51,924 bases of DNA from Yokenella regensburgei ATCC 49455 (lineage in GTDB: Bacteria; Pseudomonadota; Gammaproteobacteria; Enterobacterales; Enterobacteriaceae), in the NCBI RefSeq assembly GCF_000735455.1, contig NZ_JMPS01000080.1, forward strand, positions 1-51,924, read 5' to 3'. Position numbers and translations under genes: made by a program. Positions 37,276-46,104 of the stretch are shown here, one piece after another (the first letter of the stretch is position 1; each line of letters begins with the position of its first letter). Below the pieces are notes generated by a model, which had not been told where the DNA came from, did not search any database, and worked only from the letters and a program-made list of their open reading frames with translations.

Positions 37276-38649
37276 ATGGATAAAAACGTTGTCGATGGTC
37301 TGCCGTTACCCCAGCGGTATGGCGCTATTTTTACCATTGTTCTGGGTATTACCATGGCGGTGCTCGATGGCGCGATTGCCAACGTCGCGTTACCGACGAT
37401 TGCCGCCGATCTCAATGCTTCACCTGCAGCCTCTATCTGGATAGTTAACGCCTACCAGATTGCCATTGTGGTGTCGCTGCTGTCGTTGTCGTTTCTCGGC
37501 GATATGTTCGGCTATCATCGGGTGTTCAAAATTGGCCTCGTGGTATTTACTCTGACCTCGCTGATTTGCGCCCTGTCATCGTCGCTTGAGATGCTGACTC
37601 TGGCCCGTGTTGCCCAGGGGCTGGGCGGTGCCGCCCTGATGAGCGTGAATACGGCGCTCATTCGCCTTATTTACCCGCAACGCCAGCTGGGCCGTGGGAT
37701 GGGGATCAACTCGTTTGTGGTGGCAGTCTCTTCGGCAGCGGGCCCGACTATCGCCGCCGCTATCCTCTCTCTTGCGTCCTGGCAGTGGCTGTTTTTAATT
37801 AACGTCCCGCTTGGGATCATCGCCTTTGTCCTGGCATTGCGTTACCTGCCAGCCAACGGTTCGCGCAGCCAGGCACCACGTTTTGACTTACCAAGCGCAG
37901 TGATGAACGCGCTCACCTTCGGTCTGCTCATTACTGCACTTAGCAGCTTTGCTCAGGGCGAGTCGCTGCCGTTAGTGCTGGCAGAAGTTGCCGGCGTTGT
38001 GGTTATCGGCTTCTTCTTTGTGCGCCGTCAGCTACGTCTGCCGGTGCCGTTGTTACCGGTCGATCTGCTGCGAATTCCGCTATTCTCGCTGTCTATCTGC
38101 ACATCGATTTGTTCGTTCTGCGCGCAGATGCTGGCACTGGTTTCGCTGCCCTTCTTCCTGCAATCGGTGATGGGCCGCAGCGAAGTGGAAACCGGTCTGT
38201 TATTAACACCGTGGCCGCTCGCCACCATGGTGATGGCGCCGCTGGCGGGTTATCTGATTGAGCGCGTACACGCCGGCCTGCTCGGCGCGCTGGGGATGCT
38301 GGTGATGGCCTGCGGCCTGTTTGCTCTGGCGCTGCTCCCTTCGTCACCCAGCGATATTGATATCATCTGGCGGATGATACTGTGTGGTGCCGGATTTGGC
38401 CTGTTCCAGTCGCCAAACAATCACACGATTATCTCTTCCGCGCCGCGGCATCGTAGCGGCGGCGCCAGCGGAATGCTCGGCACCGCCCGCCTGCTCGGCC
38501 AGAGCACCGGCGCAGCGCTGGTCGCCCTGATGTTTAACCTTTCGGGCAGCAATGCCGAACACATCTCGCTGCTGCTGGCCGGTACGCTTGCCGTCATTGC
38601 CGCCGTGGTAAGCGGATTACGCGTCACTCAGCCCAGAGTTCAGGCATAA
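37276..38649 (+). CDS. yebQ: MFS transporter YebQ (DHA2 family)
   Basis: 457 residues with about 14 hydrophobic segments. The N-terminal VLDGAIANVALPTIAADL motif is typical of 14-helix DHA2 drug-proton antiporters, with motif A FLGDMFGYHRVFK and motif C AVSSAAGPTIAAAI. Orthologous to E. coli YebQ, downstream of and divergent from kdgR. Substrate unknown. A terminator follows. Confidence 0.94.
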   Translation: MDKNVVDGLPLPQRYGAIFTIVLGITMAVLDGAIANVALPTIAADLNASPAASIWIVNAYQIAIVVSLLSLSFLGDMFGYHRVFKIGLVVFTLTSLICALSSSLEMLTLARVAQGLGGAALMSVNTALIRLIYPQRQLGRGMGINSFVVAVSSAAGPTIAAAILSLASWQWLFLINVPLGIIAFVLALRYLPANGSRSQAPRFDLPSAVMNALTFGLLITALSSFAQGESLPLVLAEVAGVVVIGFFFVRRQLRLPVPLLPVDLLRIPLFSLSICTSICSFCAQMLALVSLPFFLQSVMGRSEVETGLLLTPWPLATMVMAPLAGYLIERVHAGLLGALGMLVMACGLFALALLPSSPSDIDIIWRMILCGAGFGLFQSPNNHTIISSAPRHRSGGASGMLGTARLLGQSTGAALVALMFNLSGSNAEHISLLLAGTLAVIAAVVSGLRVTQPRVQA

Positions 38650-38650
38650 A

Positions 38651-38676
38651 AAAACGGCCTCCTGAGAGGCCGTTTT
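38651..38676. terminator. bidirectional terminator between yebQ and ymgE
   Basis: Perfect 11-base stem AAAACGGCCTC (38651-38661) / GAGGCCGTTTT (38666-38676), loop CTGA. The A run at 38648-38654 gives a U tract for the minus strand gene. Confidence 0.9.
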
Positions 38677-38680
38677 CCTG

Positions 38681-38935
38681 TTATTCGCGTCGTAGTAGCC
38701 GGAACACCACCAGTACCACGATGGAGCCCACCACGGCGACCAGGAAGCTGTGTAAGTTGAAACCGTTAACGCCGCCGCCGATACCAAACATGGTCGCCAG
38801 CCATCCACCCACCACCGCACCAACAATCCCGAGAACACAGGTGAGGATGAATCCCCCGCCATCACGCCCCGGCATGATGAGTTTAGCGATAACCCCTGCT
38901 ATCAGTCCGAACACAATCCAGGTCAGAATGCCCAT
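38681..38935 (-). CDS. ymgE: GlsB/YeaQ/YmgE-family small membrane protein
   Basis: 84 residues from the ATG at 38933-38935 (MGILTWIVFGLIAGVIAKL), with GGAGGTGG upstream; the longer frame adds 26 unrelated residues. Three short hydrophobic segments and the family motif PGRDGGGF. Matches E. coli YmgE closely and, as there, neighbours ycgR. Annotated in databases as transglycosylase-associated, but no enzymatic activity is known; often stress-induced. Confidence 0.93.
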   Translation of the reverse strand: MGILTWIVFGLIAGVIAKLIMPGRDGGGFILTCVLGIVGAVVGGWLATMFGIGGGVNGFNLHSFLVAVVGSIVVLVVFRLLRRE

Positions 38936-39073
38936 GATAACCACCTCCAGGAATACCCTTTGCGGGCGGGTCGAAATCGCCAGCCCCAATGGTTCAAGTA
39001 TAGGTAATTCCACTGAAATAACTCGCTCATGAACCTTTTTTTTAGCGCATTACTCTCTTTTCATCCATTTGTA

Positions 39074-39101
39074 TTAAGTTCTGCGCAAACACTGCCGATA
39101 A
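39074..39101 (+). promoter_or_regulatory. sigma-28 (FliA) promoter of ycgR
   Basis: Perfect -10 GCCGATAA (39094-39101) with TTAAGTTC (39074-39081) upstream, 12 bases between, against the consensus TAAAGTTT-N11-GCCGATAA. It lies 35 bases before the ycgR start. E. coli ycgR belongs to the flagellar class 3 regulon, in agreement. Confidence 0.85.
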
Positions 39102-39135
39102 TTACCCGACAGTCTGTCACCTGGAGCGATTTGGT

Positions 39136-39867
39136 GTGAGTCACTACAACGAGCAATTCCTGAAACTTAATCCGCTGGCTGTTTTAAACGTTCTTCGCGA
39201 TCTGCATAAGCATGAGGTCCCCGTACGGGTCTCCTGGCCCACCGGGCAATTCATCAGCCGCATCCTTGAAGTGACCCCGCAGCGCCTGGTCATCGACTTT
39301 GGTAGCCAGGAGTATGAAAACCGCGTAGTTCAGCGGATGGAGAATCTGACCCTCACCGCAGAAACGCAGGGGGCAAAGATTGAGTTTGAGGTACCGAAAC
39401 TCACCGCCGAGGCGTTCCAGAATCTACCGGCGTTTGTGACTCCCATTCCACCTTCCCTGTGGTTCATACAACGTCGGGAGTTTTTCCGCATTGCCGCCCC
39501 GCTGCATCCAGGCTATCGCTGTAAAGCGACGCTGCCGGATAAGCAGGTGATTACCTTCCGTCTGTGCGATCTGTCGCTCGGCGGGATGGGCGCACTGATG
39601 GACGCGCCGCCGCCGGAGAATCTGATTGAAGGGATGCGCATTCCGCAGGTGGAGCTCGACATGGAAGAATGGGGACACTTTACGTTTGACGCCCAGCTCA
39701 TCGCTATCAGCGAACGTCGGGTCGTGGACGGGAAGAATGAAACGGTGAGCACCCCGCGCCTGAGTTTCCGTTTCCTTAACGTCAACCCGTCGGCCGAGCG
39801 CACGCTCCAGCGCATTATCTTCTCACTGGAGCGCGCGGCGCGAGAACGCGCCAATAAAGTTATCTGA
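39136..39867 (+). CDS. ycgR: c-di-GMP-responsive flagellar brake YcgR
   Basis: 243 residues, GTG start after GGAG. N-terminal YcgR domain (1-107), then PilZ domain with R114-x3-R118 (RREFFR) and the DLSLGGMG c-di-GMP motif near residue 145. When bound to c-di-GMP it contacts the flagellar motor and slows swimming. The C-terminal part is closer to E. coli than the N-terminal part. The stop abuts the emtA stop on the other strand. With pdeD in the same window it forms part of the same signalling network. Confidence 0.95.
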   Translation: MSHYNEQFLKLNPLAVLNVLRDLHKHEVPVRVSWPTGQFISRILEVTPQRLVIDFGSQEYENRVVQRMENLTLTAETQGAKIEFEVPKLTAEAFQNLPAFVTPIPPSLWFIQRREFFRIAAPLHPGYRCKATLPDKQVITFRLCDLSLGGMGALMDAPPPENLIEGMRIPQVELDMEEWGHFTFDAQLIAISERRVVDGKNETVSTPRLSFRFLNVNPSAERTLQRIIFSLERAARERANKVI

Positions 39868-40482
39868 TCACATCGCGTCCAGCGCCTGCTGCAGCTTCCA
39901 GATATAGCGAGGAGCCTGCGGCGCTGGATGGTTCTTCTGCACGTGTTCGAAGAACTCGTCGGCGTCGAGAGCGTTAATCTTACTGATGGCTTTCTTGCGG
40001 TCAGAGGAGAAAGTGCGCAGCAGCGCCCCGGCGCCGTTGGCATACGACACCACCACCGCGTACTCCATCACTTTCTCATCTTCAATGCCCGCCAGCGGGC
40101 CATTTTCCAGAATGCTCAGATAAGCCGCCCCCATCGAAATATTGCGCTCCGGGTTTTTCAGCTCGCTGGTGGTGGGTTCACCGCTCCATCCCATCCGGCG
40201 GTACACATCGCGCCCGGAGGTTGAGGCTTTAAGCTGCATCAGCCCGACGGCGTTGGATTTACTCACCGCGTTCGGGTTACCGCCTGACTCAATGGCGATA
40301 ATGGCGGTGATAAGCTTCGGATCCACGCCCCAGGCGGCACCCGCTTTCTCACTGATTGGCATCCACTGCATTGCCCGCTTCACCGGTACTTCAGCGTTCC
40401 AGGGCGGGTTACGATAACCCTGCTTTGAACTACACCCGACGAGTAAAGTGAATAATAAAATAACAAACCATCTCAATTTCAC
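39868..40482 (-). CDS. emtA: membrane-bound endolytic murein transglycosylase E
   Basis: 204 residues, GTG start (40480-40482) with AAGGAT upstream. Lipoprotein signal ending LLVGC with Cys17, so anchored in the outer membrane. Lysozyme-like SLT fold with catalytic Glu65 in [11 protein letters not shown] and the GLMQLKAS motif. It cleaves glycan strands internally to 1,6-anhydromuramyl products. Divergent from ldcA, 93 bases apart; both act in murein turnover. Confidence 0.95.
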   Translation of the reverse strand: MKLRWFVILLFTLLVGCSSKQGYRNPPWNAEVPVKRAMQWMPISEKAGAAWGVDPKLITAIIAIESGGNPNAVSKSNAVGLMQLKASTSGRDVYRRMGWSGEPTTSELKNPERNISMGAAYLSILENGPLAGIEDEKVMEYAVVVSYANGAGALLRTFSSDRKKAISKINALDADEFFEHVQKNHPAPQAPRYIWKLQQALDAM

Positions 40483-40575
40483 GCATCTATCCTTTTAGCT
40501 GAAGTGTGCCGCGCTGGGTGACAACGATCGGTTCAGGCGGCATGATAACGGTTTACCCCTTCGCAAGGAATGAGT

Positions 40576-41505
40576 ATGAGTCTGTTTCACCTGGTTGCCC
40601 CCTCCGGATATTGTATTAATCAGGCTGCCGCTGCGCTAGGCGTCAGGCGTCTTGAAAAAAACGGGCATCGCGTGGAACACCAGCAGGTCATCACCCGCCG
40701 CGATCGGCGCTTCGCCGGCAGCGAAGCCGAACGGTTGAGCGATATCAACGGTCTGGCTCAACTCACCGGTAAAGACCGCATCGTGCTGGCCGTGCGCGGC
40801 GGCTACGGTGCCAGTCGGCTGCTGGAGTCGATTGACTGGCCTGCGCTGGTGGCCCGTCAGCAACAGGATCCGCTGCTCATCTGCGGCCACAGCGATTTTA
40901 CCGCGATCCAACTCGGGCTACTGGCGCAGGGCAACGTTATCACCTTCAGCGGCCCGATGCTGGCGGCCAACTTCGGCGCCGAACCGCTGAATGAGTTCAC
41001 CCAGCATCACTTCTGGCTGGCGCTGCAAAACCGCACCTTCACTATTGAATGGCAGGGCCACGGCCCACACTGCCGCGCGGAGGGGACGCTGTGGGGGGGG
41101 AATCTGGCCATGTTCAACTCGCTTATCGGCACGCCGTGGATGCCGCAGATCCGCAACGGCATTCTGGTGCTGGAAGATATTAATGAGCATCCGTTCCGCG
41201 TTGAACGCATGCTGCTGCAGCTGCTGCATGCCGGCATTCTTTCTCGCCAGCGCGCAATCGTGCTCGGGAGCTTCAGCGGTGCAACGCCAAACGACTATGA
41301 TGCCGGATATACCCTGGACACAATGGTTGACTACCTGCGATCGCGGCTCGCCGTTCCGGTGATAACCGGGCTCGATTTCGGTCACGAAGCGCGCACTGTG
41401 ACCTTACCGTTAGGGGCAAAAGCACTGCTGGTAAACAGCGGCGATGCCACCACGCTCACCCTCAGCGGTCATCCGGTGCTCAGCGAAGAAAAAATGCATT
41501 CATAG
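40576..41505 (+). CDS. ldcA: murein tetrapeptide LD-carboxypeptidase
   Basis: 309 residues from the ATG at 40576 (MSLFHLVAPSGYC); AAGGA lies six bases upstream, and an ATG two codons earlier is less likely. S66-family cytoplasmic serine peptidase that removes the terminal D-Ala from recycled tetrapeptides. The nucleophile Ser is in CGHSDFTA (near residue 106), with Glu in LVLEDINEHP and His in GLDFGHEART. A run of eight G at about 41093-41100 encodes W-G-G and keeps the frame. Confidence 0.96.
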   Translation: MSLFHLVAPSGYCINQAAAALGVRRLEKNGHRVEHQQVITRRDRRFAGSEAERLSDINGLAQLTGKDRIVLAVRGGYGASRLLESIDWPALVARQQQDPLLICGHSDFTAIQLGLLAQGNVITFSGPMLAANFGAEPLNEFTQHHFWLALQNRTFTIEWQGHGPHCRAEGTLWGGNLAMFNSLIGTPWMPQIRNGILVLEDINEHPFRVERMLLQLLHAGILSRQRAIVLGSFSGATPNDYDAGYTLDTMVDYLRSRLAVPVITGLDFGHEARTVTLPLGAKALLVNSGDATTLTLSGHPVLSEEKMHS

Positions 41506-41586
41506 CTCTTATTAGTCCATTGTTCACGTGCTAAATATGTTACCGTTTTAGAATAGTTATCACGCGACATAGGGAGTACGTGAACG

Positions 41587-43320
41587 TTGGACGCCGGGGC
41601 GGTTATCAGTCTGTTTATACTGGGGTCAGTTTTAGTCACCAGTAGTATTTTATTAAGTTCATTTTCTTCACGTCTTGGTATCCCCATCCTCGTTATCTTC
41701 CTGGCGATAGGCATGCTCGCCGGGGTCGATGGTATTGGCGGGATCCCCTTCGATAACTACCCCTTCTCTTATATGATCAGTAACCTGGCGCTGGCGGTTA
41801 TCCTGCTCGACGGCGGGATGCGCACCCAGGCGAGCTCGTTTCGCGTCGCACTGGGGCCGGCGCTGTCGCTGGCAACCATTGGCGTGCTGATTACCTCCGG
41901 GCTCACCGGGATGATGGCCGCATGGCTGTTCCATCTTGATTTGATTGAAGGGCTGCTGATTGGCGCCATCGTCGGCTCGACCGATGCGGCGGCCGTCTTC
42001 TCGCTGCTGGGCGGCAAAGGGCTGAACGAACGTGTCGGCTCAACGCTTGAAATTGAATCCGGCAGTAACGACCCGATGGCGGTGTTTCTGACTATCACCC
42101 TGATTTCGATGATCCAGCACCACGAAAGCAGCCTGAGCTGGCTGTTTGCGGTGCACATCATTCAGCAGTTTGGCCTTGGGATCCTGATTGGTCTCGCGGG
42201 CGGATATCTGCTGCTGCAGATGATTAACCGCATCTCGCTGCCCGCCGGGCTGTATCCGCTGCTGGCGCTGAGCGGCGGGATCATGATTTTTGGTATTACG
42301 ACTTCACTCGACGGTAGCGGCATTCTGGCCGTGTACCTGTGCGGCTTCCTGCTCGGTAACCGCCCAATCCGCAACCGCCACGCCATTTTGCAGAACTTCG
42401 ACGGTCTGGCCTGGCTTGCACAAATCGGCATGTTCCTGGTGCTCGGCCTGCTGGTGACGCCGTCCGACCTGCTGCCAATTGCCGTGCCTGCGCTCATTCT
42501 CTCCGCCGGGATGATTTTCTTTGCACGTCCGCTGTCGGTGTTTATCGGCCTGCTGCCGTTCCGCGGATTTAATCTGCGCGAACGTATTTTTATCAGTTGG
42601 GTAGGACTGCGCGGCGCCGTGCCCATCATCCTTGCCGTATTCCCAATGATGGCCGGGCTTGAGAACGCGCGTCTGTTCTTCAACGTCGCCTTCTTCGTGG
42701 TGTTGATTTCCCTCCTGTTCCAGGGCACGTCGCTCTCGTGGGCGGCGAAAAAAGCCAAAGTCGTGGTGCCGCCGGTGGGCTGGCCGATTTCCAGGGTGGG
42801 GCTGGATATTCATCCCGACAATCCGTGGGAGCAGTTTGTCTACCAGCTGAGCGCCGAGAAATGGTGCGTGGGTGCCGCCCTTCGCGACCTGCATATGCCG
42901 CCGGATACCCGCATCGCCGCGCTGTTCCGCGACAATGTGCTGCTGCACCCGACCGGCAGTACCCGCCTGCGTGAAAACGATATTCTGTGCGTCATTGGTC
43001 GCGAGCGTGACCTCCCGGCGCTCGGCAGCCTGTTCAGCCAGTCGCCGCCGGTGGCGCTCGACCAGCGATTCTTTGGTGACTTTATTCTTGAAGGGAACGC
43101 AAAGTTTGCCGATATCGCGTTGATTTATGGCCTCGACGGCGGCGAAGAGTTTCGCGATAACCAGCTCTCGCTGGCGGATATTGTTCAGCATCTGCTGGGA
43201 GCAGCGCCGGTCGTTGGTGACCAGGTGGAGTTTGCCGGGATGATCTGGACGGTCGCCGAGAAGGAAGATAATACCGTGCGCAAAGTCGGCGTGCGCGTTG
43301 CGGAAGAAGAAGAGGTATAA
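41587..43320 (+). CDS. cvrA: K+/H+ (NhaP2-type) antiporter CvrA
   Basis: 577 residues from a TTG at 41587-41589 with GGGAG ten bases before; the E. coli protein has 578. CPA1 family with about 12-13 membrane segments and the core acidic motifs [16 protein letters not shown] and [12 protein letters not shown]-terminal cytoplasmic RCK_C-like domain follows (about 400-485), ending in an acidic tail. Exports K+ (and Na+) for growth at low osmolarity or high K+. A REP pair lies directly downstream. Confidence 0.95.
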   Translation: MDAGAVISLFILGSVLVTSSILLSSFSSRLGIPILVIFLAIGMLAGVDGIGGIPFDNYPFSYMISNLALAVILLDGGMRTQASSFRVALGPALSLATIGVLITSGLTGMMAAWLFHLDLIEGLLIGAIVGSTDAAAVFSLLGGKGLNERVGSTLEIESGSNDPMAVFLTITLISMIQHHESSLSWLFAVHIIQQFGLGILIGLAGGYLLLQMINRISLPAGLYPLLALSGGIMIFGITTSLDGSGILAVYLCGFLLGNRPIRNRHAILQNFDGLAWLAQIGMFLVLGLLVTPSDLLPIAVPALILSAGMIFFARPLSVFIGLLPFRGFNLRERIFISWVGLRGAVPIILAVFPMMAGLENARLFFNVAFFVVLISLLFQGTSLSWAAKKAKVVVPPVGWPISRVGLDIHPDNPWEQFVYQLSAEKWCVGAALRDLHMPPDTRIAALFRDNVLLHPTGSTRLRENDILCVIGRERDLPALGSLFSQSPPVALDQRFFGDFILEGNAKFADIALIYGLDGGEEFRDNQLSLADIVQHLLGAAPVVGDQVEFAGMIWTVAEKEDNTVRKVGVRVAEEEEV

Positions 43321-43323
43321 CGC

Positions 43324-43391
43324 GCCTGATGCGCTGCGCTTACCCGGCCTACAATACCTGTAAGCCGGGTAAGACCACGTCGCACCCGGCA
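43324..43391. repeat. REP/BIME element between cvrA and dadX
   Basis: Two palindromic REP units in opposite orientation: GCCTGATGCGCTGCGCTTAC then CCGGCCTAC (43324-43352), and TGTAAGCCGGGTAAG then ACCACGTCGCACCCGGC (43359-43390). They sit between convergent genes, the usual place for REPs, which can protect 3' ends or bind gyrase/IHF. The only REP-like element I noticed in the window. Confidence 0.85.
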
Positions 43392-43399
43392 CTTACAAG

Positions 43400-44470
43400 T
43401 TACACTGTCACAACCGGGACTCTTGTTGCCAGGGCGCACATCAGCTCATAGCCGACGGTCCCGCAGGCGGTCGCCACGTCATCAATTTTGATTTCCTTGC
43501 CCCACAGCTCCACCGGCGTACCGATACCCGCCTGTGAACAGGGGGTTAAATCCACCGCCAGCATATCCATCGACACGGTGCCCACCGTTGTGGTGCGCAC
43601 GCCATCGACCAGCACCGGGGTGCCATCTGGCGCCACGCGCGGATAACCATCGGCATAGCCACAGGCGACAATACCAATCCGCTGATCGCGGGTGGCGCGG
43701 TAGCGCTGGCCGTAGCCCACCACGTCACCGGCTTTCAGATTCTGTACGGCAATGATTTCACTGCTGAGGGTCATCACCGGCTTCAGGCCGCTGTTGGCGA
43801 TATCCTGCCACTGGCCGGAAGGCGACGCACCGTAGAGGACAATGCCCGGGCGTACCCAGTCAAAATGCGCTTCGGGATGCCAGAGGGTCGCCGCAGAGTT
43901 TGACAGCGAACGCGGGCAGTCCAGCCCTTCTGCCGCCTGTTCAATTTTCTGCATTGGCTCGACAATACCCTCCGGACGTTCAGCCACGGCAAAGTGCGAC
44001 ATCAGCGTCATTGCGCCCACGTTGCTTAACCCGCGCAGCTGCTGCCAGACGGTATGTACCCGCTCAGGCGCAAAGCCGAGCCGGTTCATGCCGCTGTTCA
44101 CCTTCACGTACACGTCGAGCGGCGCGTGCAGGCGTGCATTCTGGATCGCCTTCACCTGCCAGTTGCTGTGCACGCTGGTGGTGAGACGATACTTATCAAG
44201 CAGCTCAAGCTCATCGGCGTGGAAGAAGCCTTCCAGCAGCAGAATCGGCCCCTTCCAGCCGCGCTCGCGCAGCATGATGGCATGCTCAAGATTGAGCAGC
44301 GCAAAACCGTCGGTGGTGTTCAGCGCGCTCCAGACTCGCTCAAGCCCGTGCCCATAGGCATCGGCTTTTACCACCGACCAGACGCGCGATTGCGGCGCTG
44401 CCCGGCGGATAATACTCAGGTTCTGACGCAGCGCATGTAAATCGATGCTGGCGTGGACAGGACGTGCCAT
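43400..44470 (-). CDS. dadX: catabolic alanine racemase
   Basis: 356 residues, same length as E. coli DadX. PLP lysine K35 in VVKADAYGHG; the second catalytic Tyr is in the VGYGQRYRA region. Converts L-Ala to D-Ala for the dehydrogenase DadA. It starts nine bases after dadA with AAGGAGGCGGT before the ATG, so the two form the dadAX operon. The biosynthetic racemase Alr would be elsewhere. Confidence 0.97.
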   Translation of the reverse strand: MARPVHASIDLHALRQNLSIIRRAAPQSRVWSVVKADAYGHGLERVWSALNTTDGFALLNLEHAIMLRERGWKGPILLLEGFFHADELELLDKYRLTTSVHSNWQVKAIQNARLHAPLDVYVKVNSGMNRLGFAPERVHTVWQQLRGLSNVGAMTLMSHFAVAERPEGIVEPMQKIEQAAEGLDCPRSLSNSAATLWHPEAHFDWVRPGIVLYGASPSGQWQDIANSGLKPVMTLSSEIIAVQNLKAGDVVGYGQRYRATRDQRIGIVACGYADGYPRVAPDGTPVLVDGVRTTTVGTVSMDMLAVDLTPCSQAGIGTPVELWGKEIKIDDVATACGTVGYELMCALATRVPVVTV

Positions 44471-44479
44471 ACCGCCTCC

Positions 44480-45778
44480 TTATTGATGCGCGCCGTGCAG
44501 ATGCTGTGCGCGCGAAGGGGTAAATCCCTGACCATAGCGGGCAACGCTCAGATCGTCATAAGGAATAGCTGGTGTTCTGCCCGACATCAGGTCGCTGATA
44601 AGCTGGCCGGAGCCACAGGCCATCGTCCAGCCAAGCGTACCGTGACCGGTATTGAGCCACAGGTTTTTAAACGCCGTGCGCCCGACTACCGGCGTGCCGT
44701 CTGGCGTCATCGGGCGCAGCCCGGTCCAGAAGGTCGCCTGCTCAACAAAACCTCCGCGTGGGAAGAGATCGCGAACCACCATTTCCAGGGTTTCACGGCG
44801 TTTTTGCAGCAGATCGGTGTTAAAACCAACGATTTCAGCCATGCCGCCGACGCGGATGCGCTGGTCGAAACGGGTGATGGCGATTTTGTAGGTTTCATCG
44901 AGGATGGTTGATACCGGCGCGCCGTCATCTTCATTAACCGGAATGGTTAACGAGTAGCCCTTCAGCGGGTAAACCGGGATATCGACAATCCCTTTCAGCA
45001 TCGCGGTAGAGTAAGAGCCCAGCGCCAGCACATAGCTGTCGGCTTTAACGATTTCATCACCGCACTGCACGCCGCAGATCTGCGAGCCTTCCACCAGCAG
45101 ACGATCGATCGGCGTGTTATAGCGGAACTTTACCCCCGCCTGCTCGGCCATTGCCGCCAGACGCTGAGTAAACAGCTGGCAGTCGCCGGTTTCGTCATTC
45201 GGCAGACGCAGCCCACCGGTAAGTTTGTACGCCACTTCGCCGAGCGCGGGCTCCACTTCTGCCAGGCGAGCAGCCTCCAGCAGCTGGTAAGGCACGCCCG
45301 CGTCTTCCAGCACCGCGATATCGCGGGTGGCGTTTTCATACTGTTGTTCGGTACGGAACAGCTGCAGCGTGCCGCCCTGGCGCCCTTCATATTCAATGCC
45401 GGTGCTTTCACGCAGCGCCTTCAGGCAGTCGCGGCTGTACTCCGCCAGGCGAACCATCCGGCCTTTGTTTTCCATGTAGTGGCGGGTATCGCAGTTGCGC
45501 AGCATCTGCCACATCCATTTCAGCTGGAACTGGGTGCCGTCGAGGCTAATTGCCAACGGCGCATGACGCTGGAACATCCATTTGATCGCTTTCAACGGCA
45601 CGCCAGGAGCAGCCCAGGGTGCCGCATAGCCCGGCGAGATCTGCCCGGCGTTGGCCGCGCTGGTTTCCTGCGCAGGACCGGATTCACGATCGATAACCGT
45701 GACGTCATGCCCGGCCTGACTCAAATACCAGGCGCTGGTTACGCCGACGACGCCACTTCCCAGTATCACAACACGCAT
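44480..45778 (-). CDS. dadA: D-amino acid dehydrogenase (quinone), small subunit
   Basis: 432 residues from the ATG at 45776-45778 ([32 protein letters not shown]); an 11-residue upstream extension is unlikely. FAD-binding GxGxxG motif at the N-terminus and C-terminal [11 protein letters not shown]. It oxidises D-Ala to pyruvate and feeds the respiratory chain. It leads the dadAX operon, with a CRP site about 100 bases upstream. Confidence 0.97.
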   Translation of the reverse strand: MRVVILGSGVVGVTSAWYLSQAGHDVTVIDRESGPAQETSAANAGQISPGYAAPWAAPGVPLKAIKWMFQRHAPLAISLDGTQFQLKWMWQMLRNCDTRHYMENKGRMVRLAEYSRDCLKALRESTGIEYEGRQGGTLQLFRTEQQYENATRDIAVLEDAGVPYQLLEAARLAEVEPALGEVAYKLTGGLRLPNDETGDCQLFTQRLAAMAEQAGVKFRYNTPIDRLLVEGSQICGVQCGDEIVKADSYVLALGSYSTAMLKGIVDIPVYPLKGYSLTIPVNEDDGAPVSTILDETYKIAITRFDQRIRVGGMAEIVGFNTDLLQKRRETLEMVVRDLFPRGGFVEQATFWTGLRPMTPDGTPVVGRTAFKNLWLNTGHGTLGWTMACGSGQLISDLMSGRTPAIPYDDLSVARYGQGFTPSRAQHLHGAHQ

Positions 45779-45870
45779 AGCCACTCCATCTGAATATGAG
45801 TAAAAGAACAATCTTCTGATTACAAATTGATAACCCAGATGAAAATATTATTCAACATATGCTTTTTTTA

Positions 45871-45888
45871 TGGTGACTTACCTCACAC
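45871..45888 (-). promoter_or_regulatory. CRP site upstream of dadA
   Basis: TGGTGA-CTTACC-TCACAC: perfect GTGA/TCAC half-sites six bases apart, centred about 101 bases before the dadA start. E. coli dadAX is activated by cAMP-CRP. Confidence 0.7.
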
Positions 45889-46046
45889 TACGCCCAGCCA
45901 GTGCGGTACGGCGCTATTTGGCATCTCCTGCTGCGCGTGAAAATTAGCCAGCGCAAAATTCTGCTAAATTGATTTTTCGTCGCAAATGAAATGGGAAAAT
46001 CGCAAAGAAAAAAATTCCTTCTTCCGGTGGTTTATGACGCCGTGTT

Positions 46047-46053
46047 CTATGCT
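46047..46053 (+). promoter_or_regulatory. sigma-S-type -10 of ycgB
   Basis: CTATGCT, close to the sigma-S extended -10 CTATACT, 52 bases before the ycgB start. No clear -35, which sigma-S tolerates. The E. coli and Salmonella ycgB genes are reported as RpoS-dependent. Confidence 0.5.
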
Positions 46054-46104
46054 TGAAATGAGGCTCTCCAGACAGAGAGAGTCGCCAACAATGAGGGCGC
46101 GCTA

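Larger units (their letters stand above)
45779..46104. other. 326-base divergent regulatory region between dadA and ycgB
   Basis: AT-rich near dadA (AATATTATTC, TTTTTTTAT), as expected for Lrp control known in E. coli. It holds the CRP site at 45871-45888 and the sigma-S-like -10 of ycgB at 46047-46053. No ORF is seen. Confidence 0.7.

Noticed and set aside
41085-41105. Run of eight G in ldcA, suspected frameshift
   Set aside because: The frame on both sides matches LdcA, and the run encodes W-G-G as in the family.
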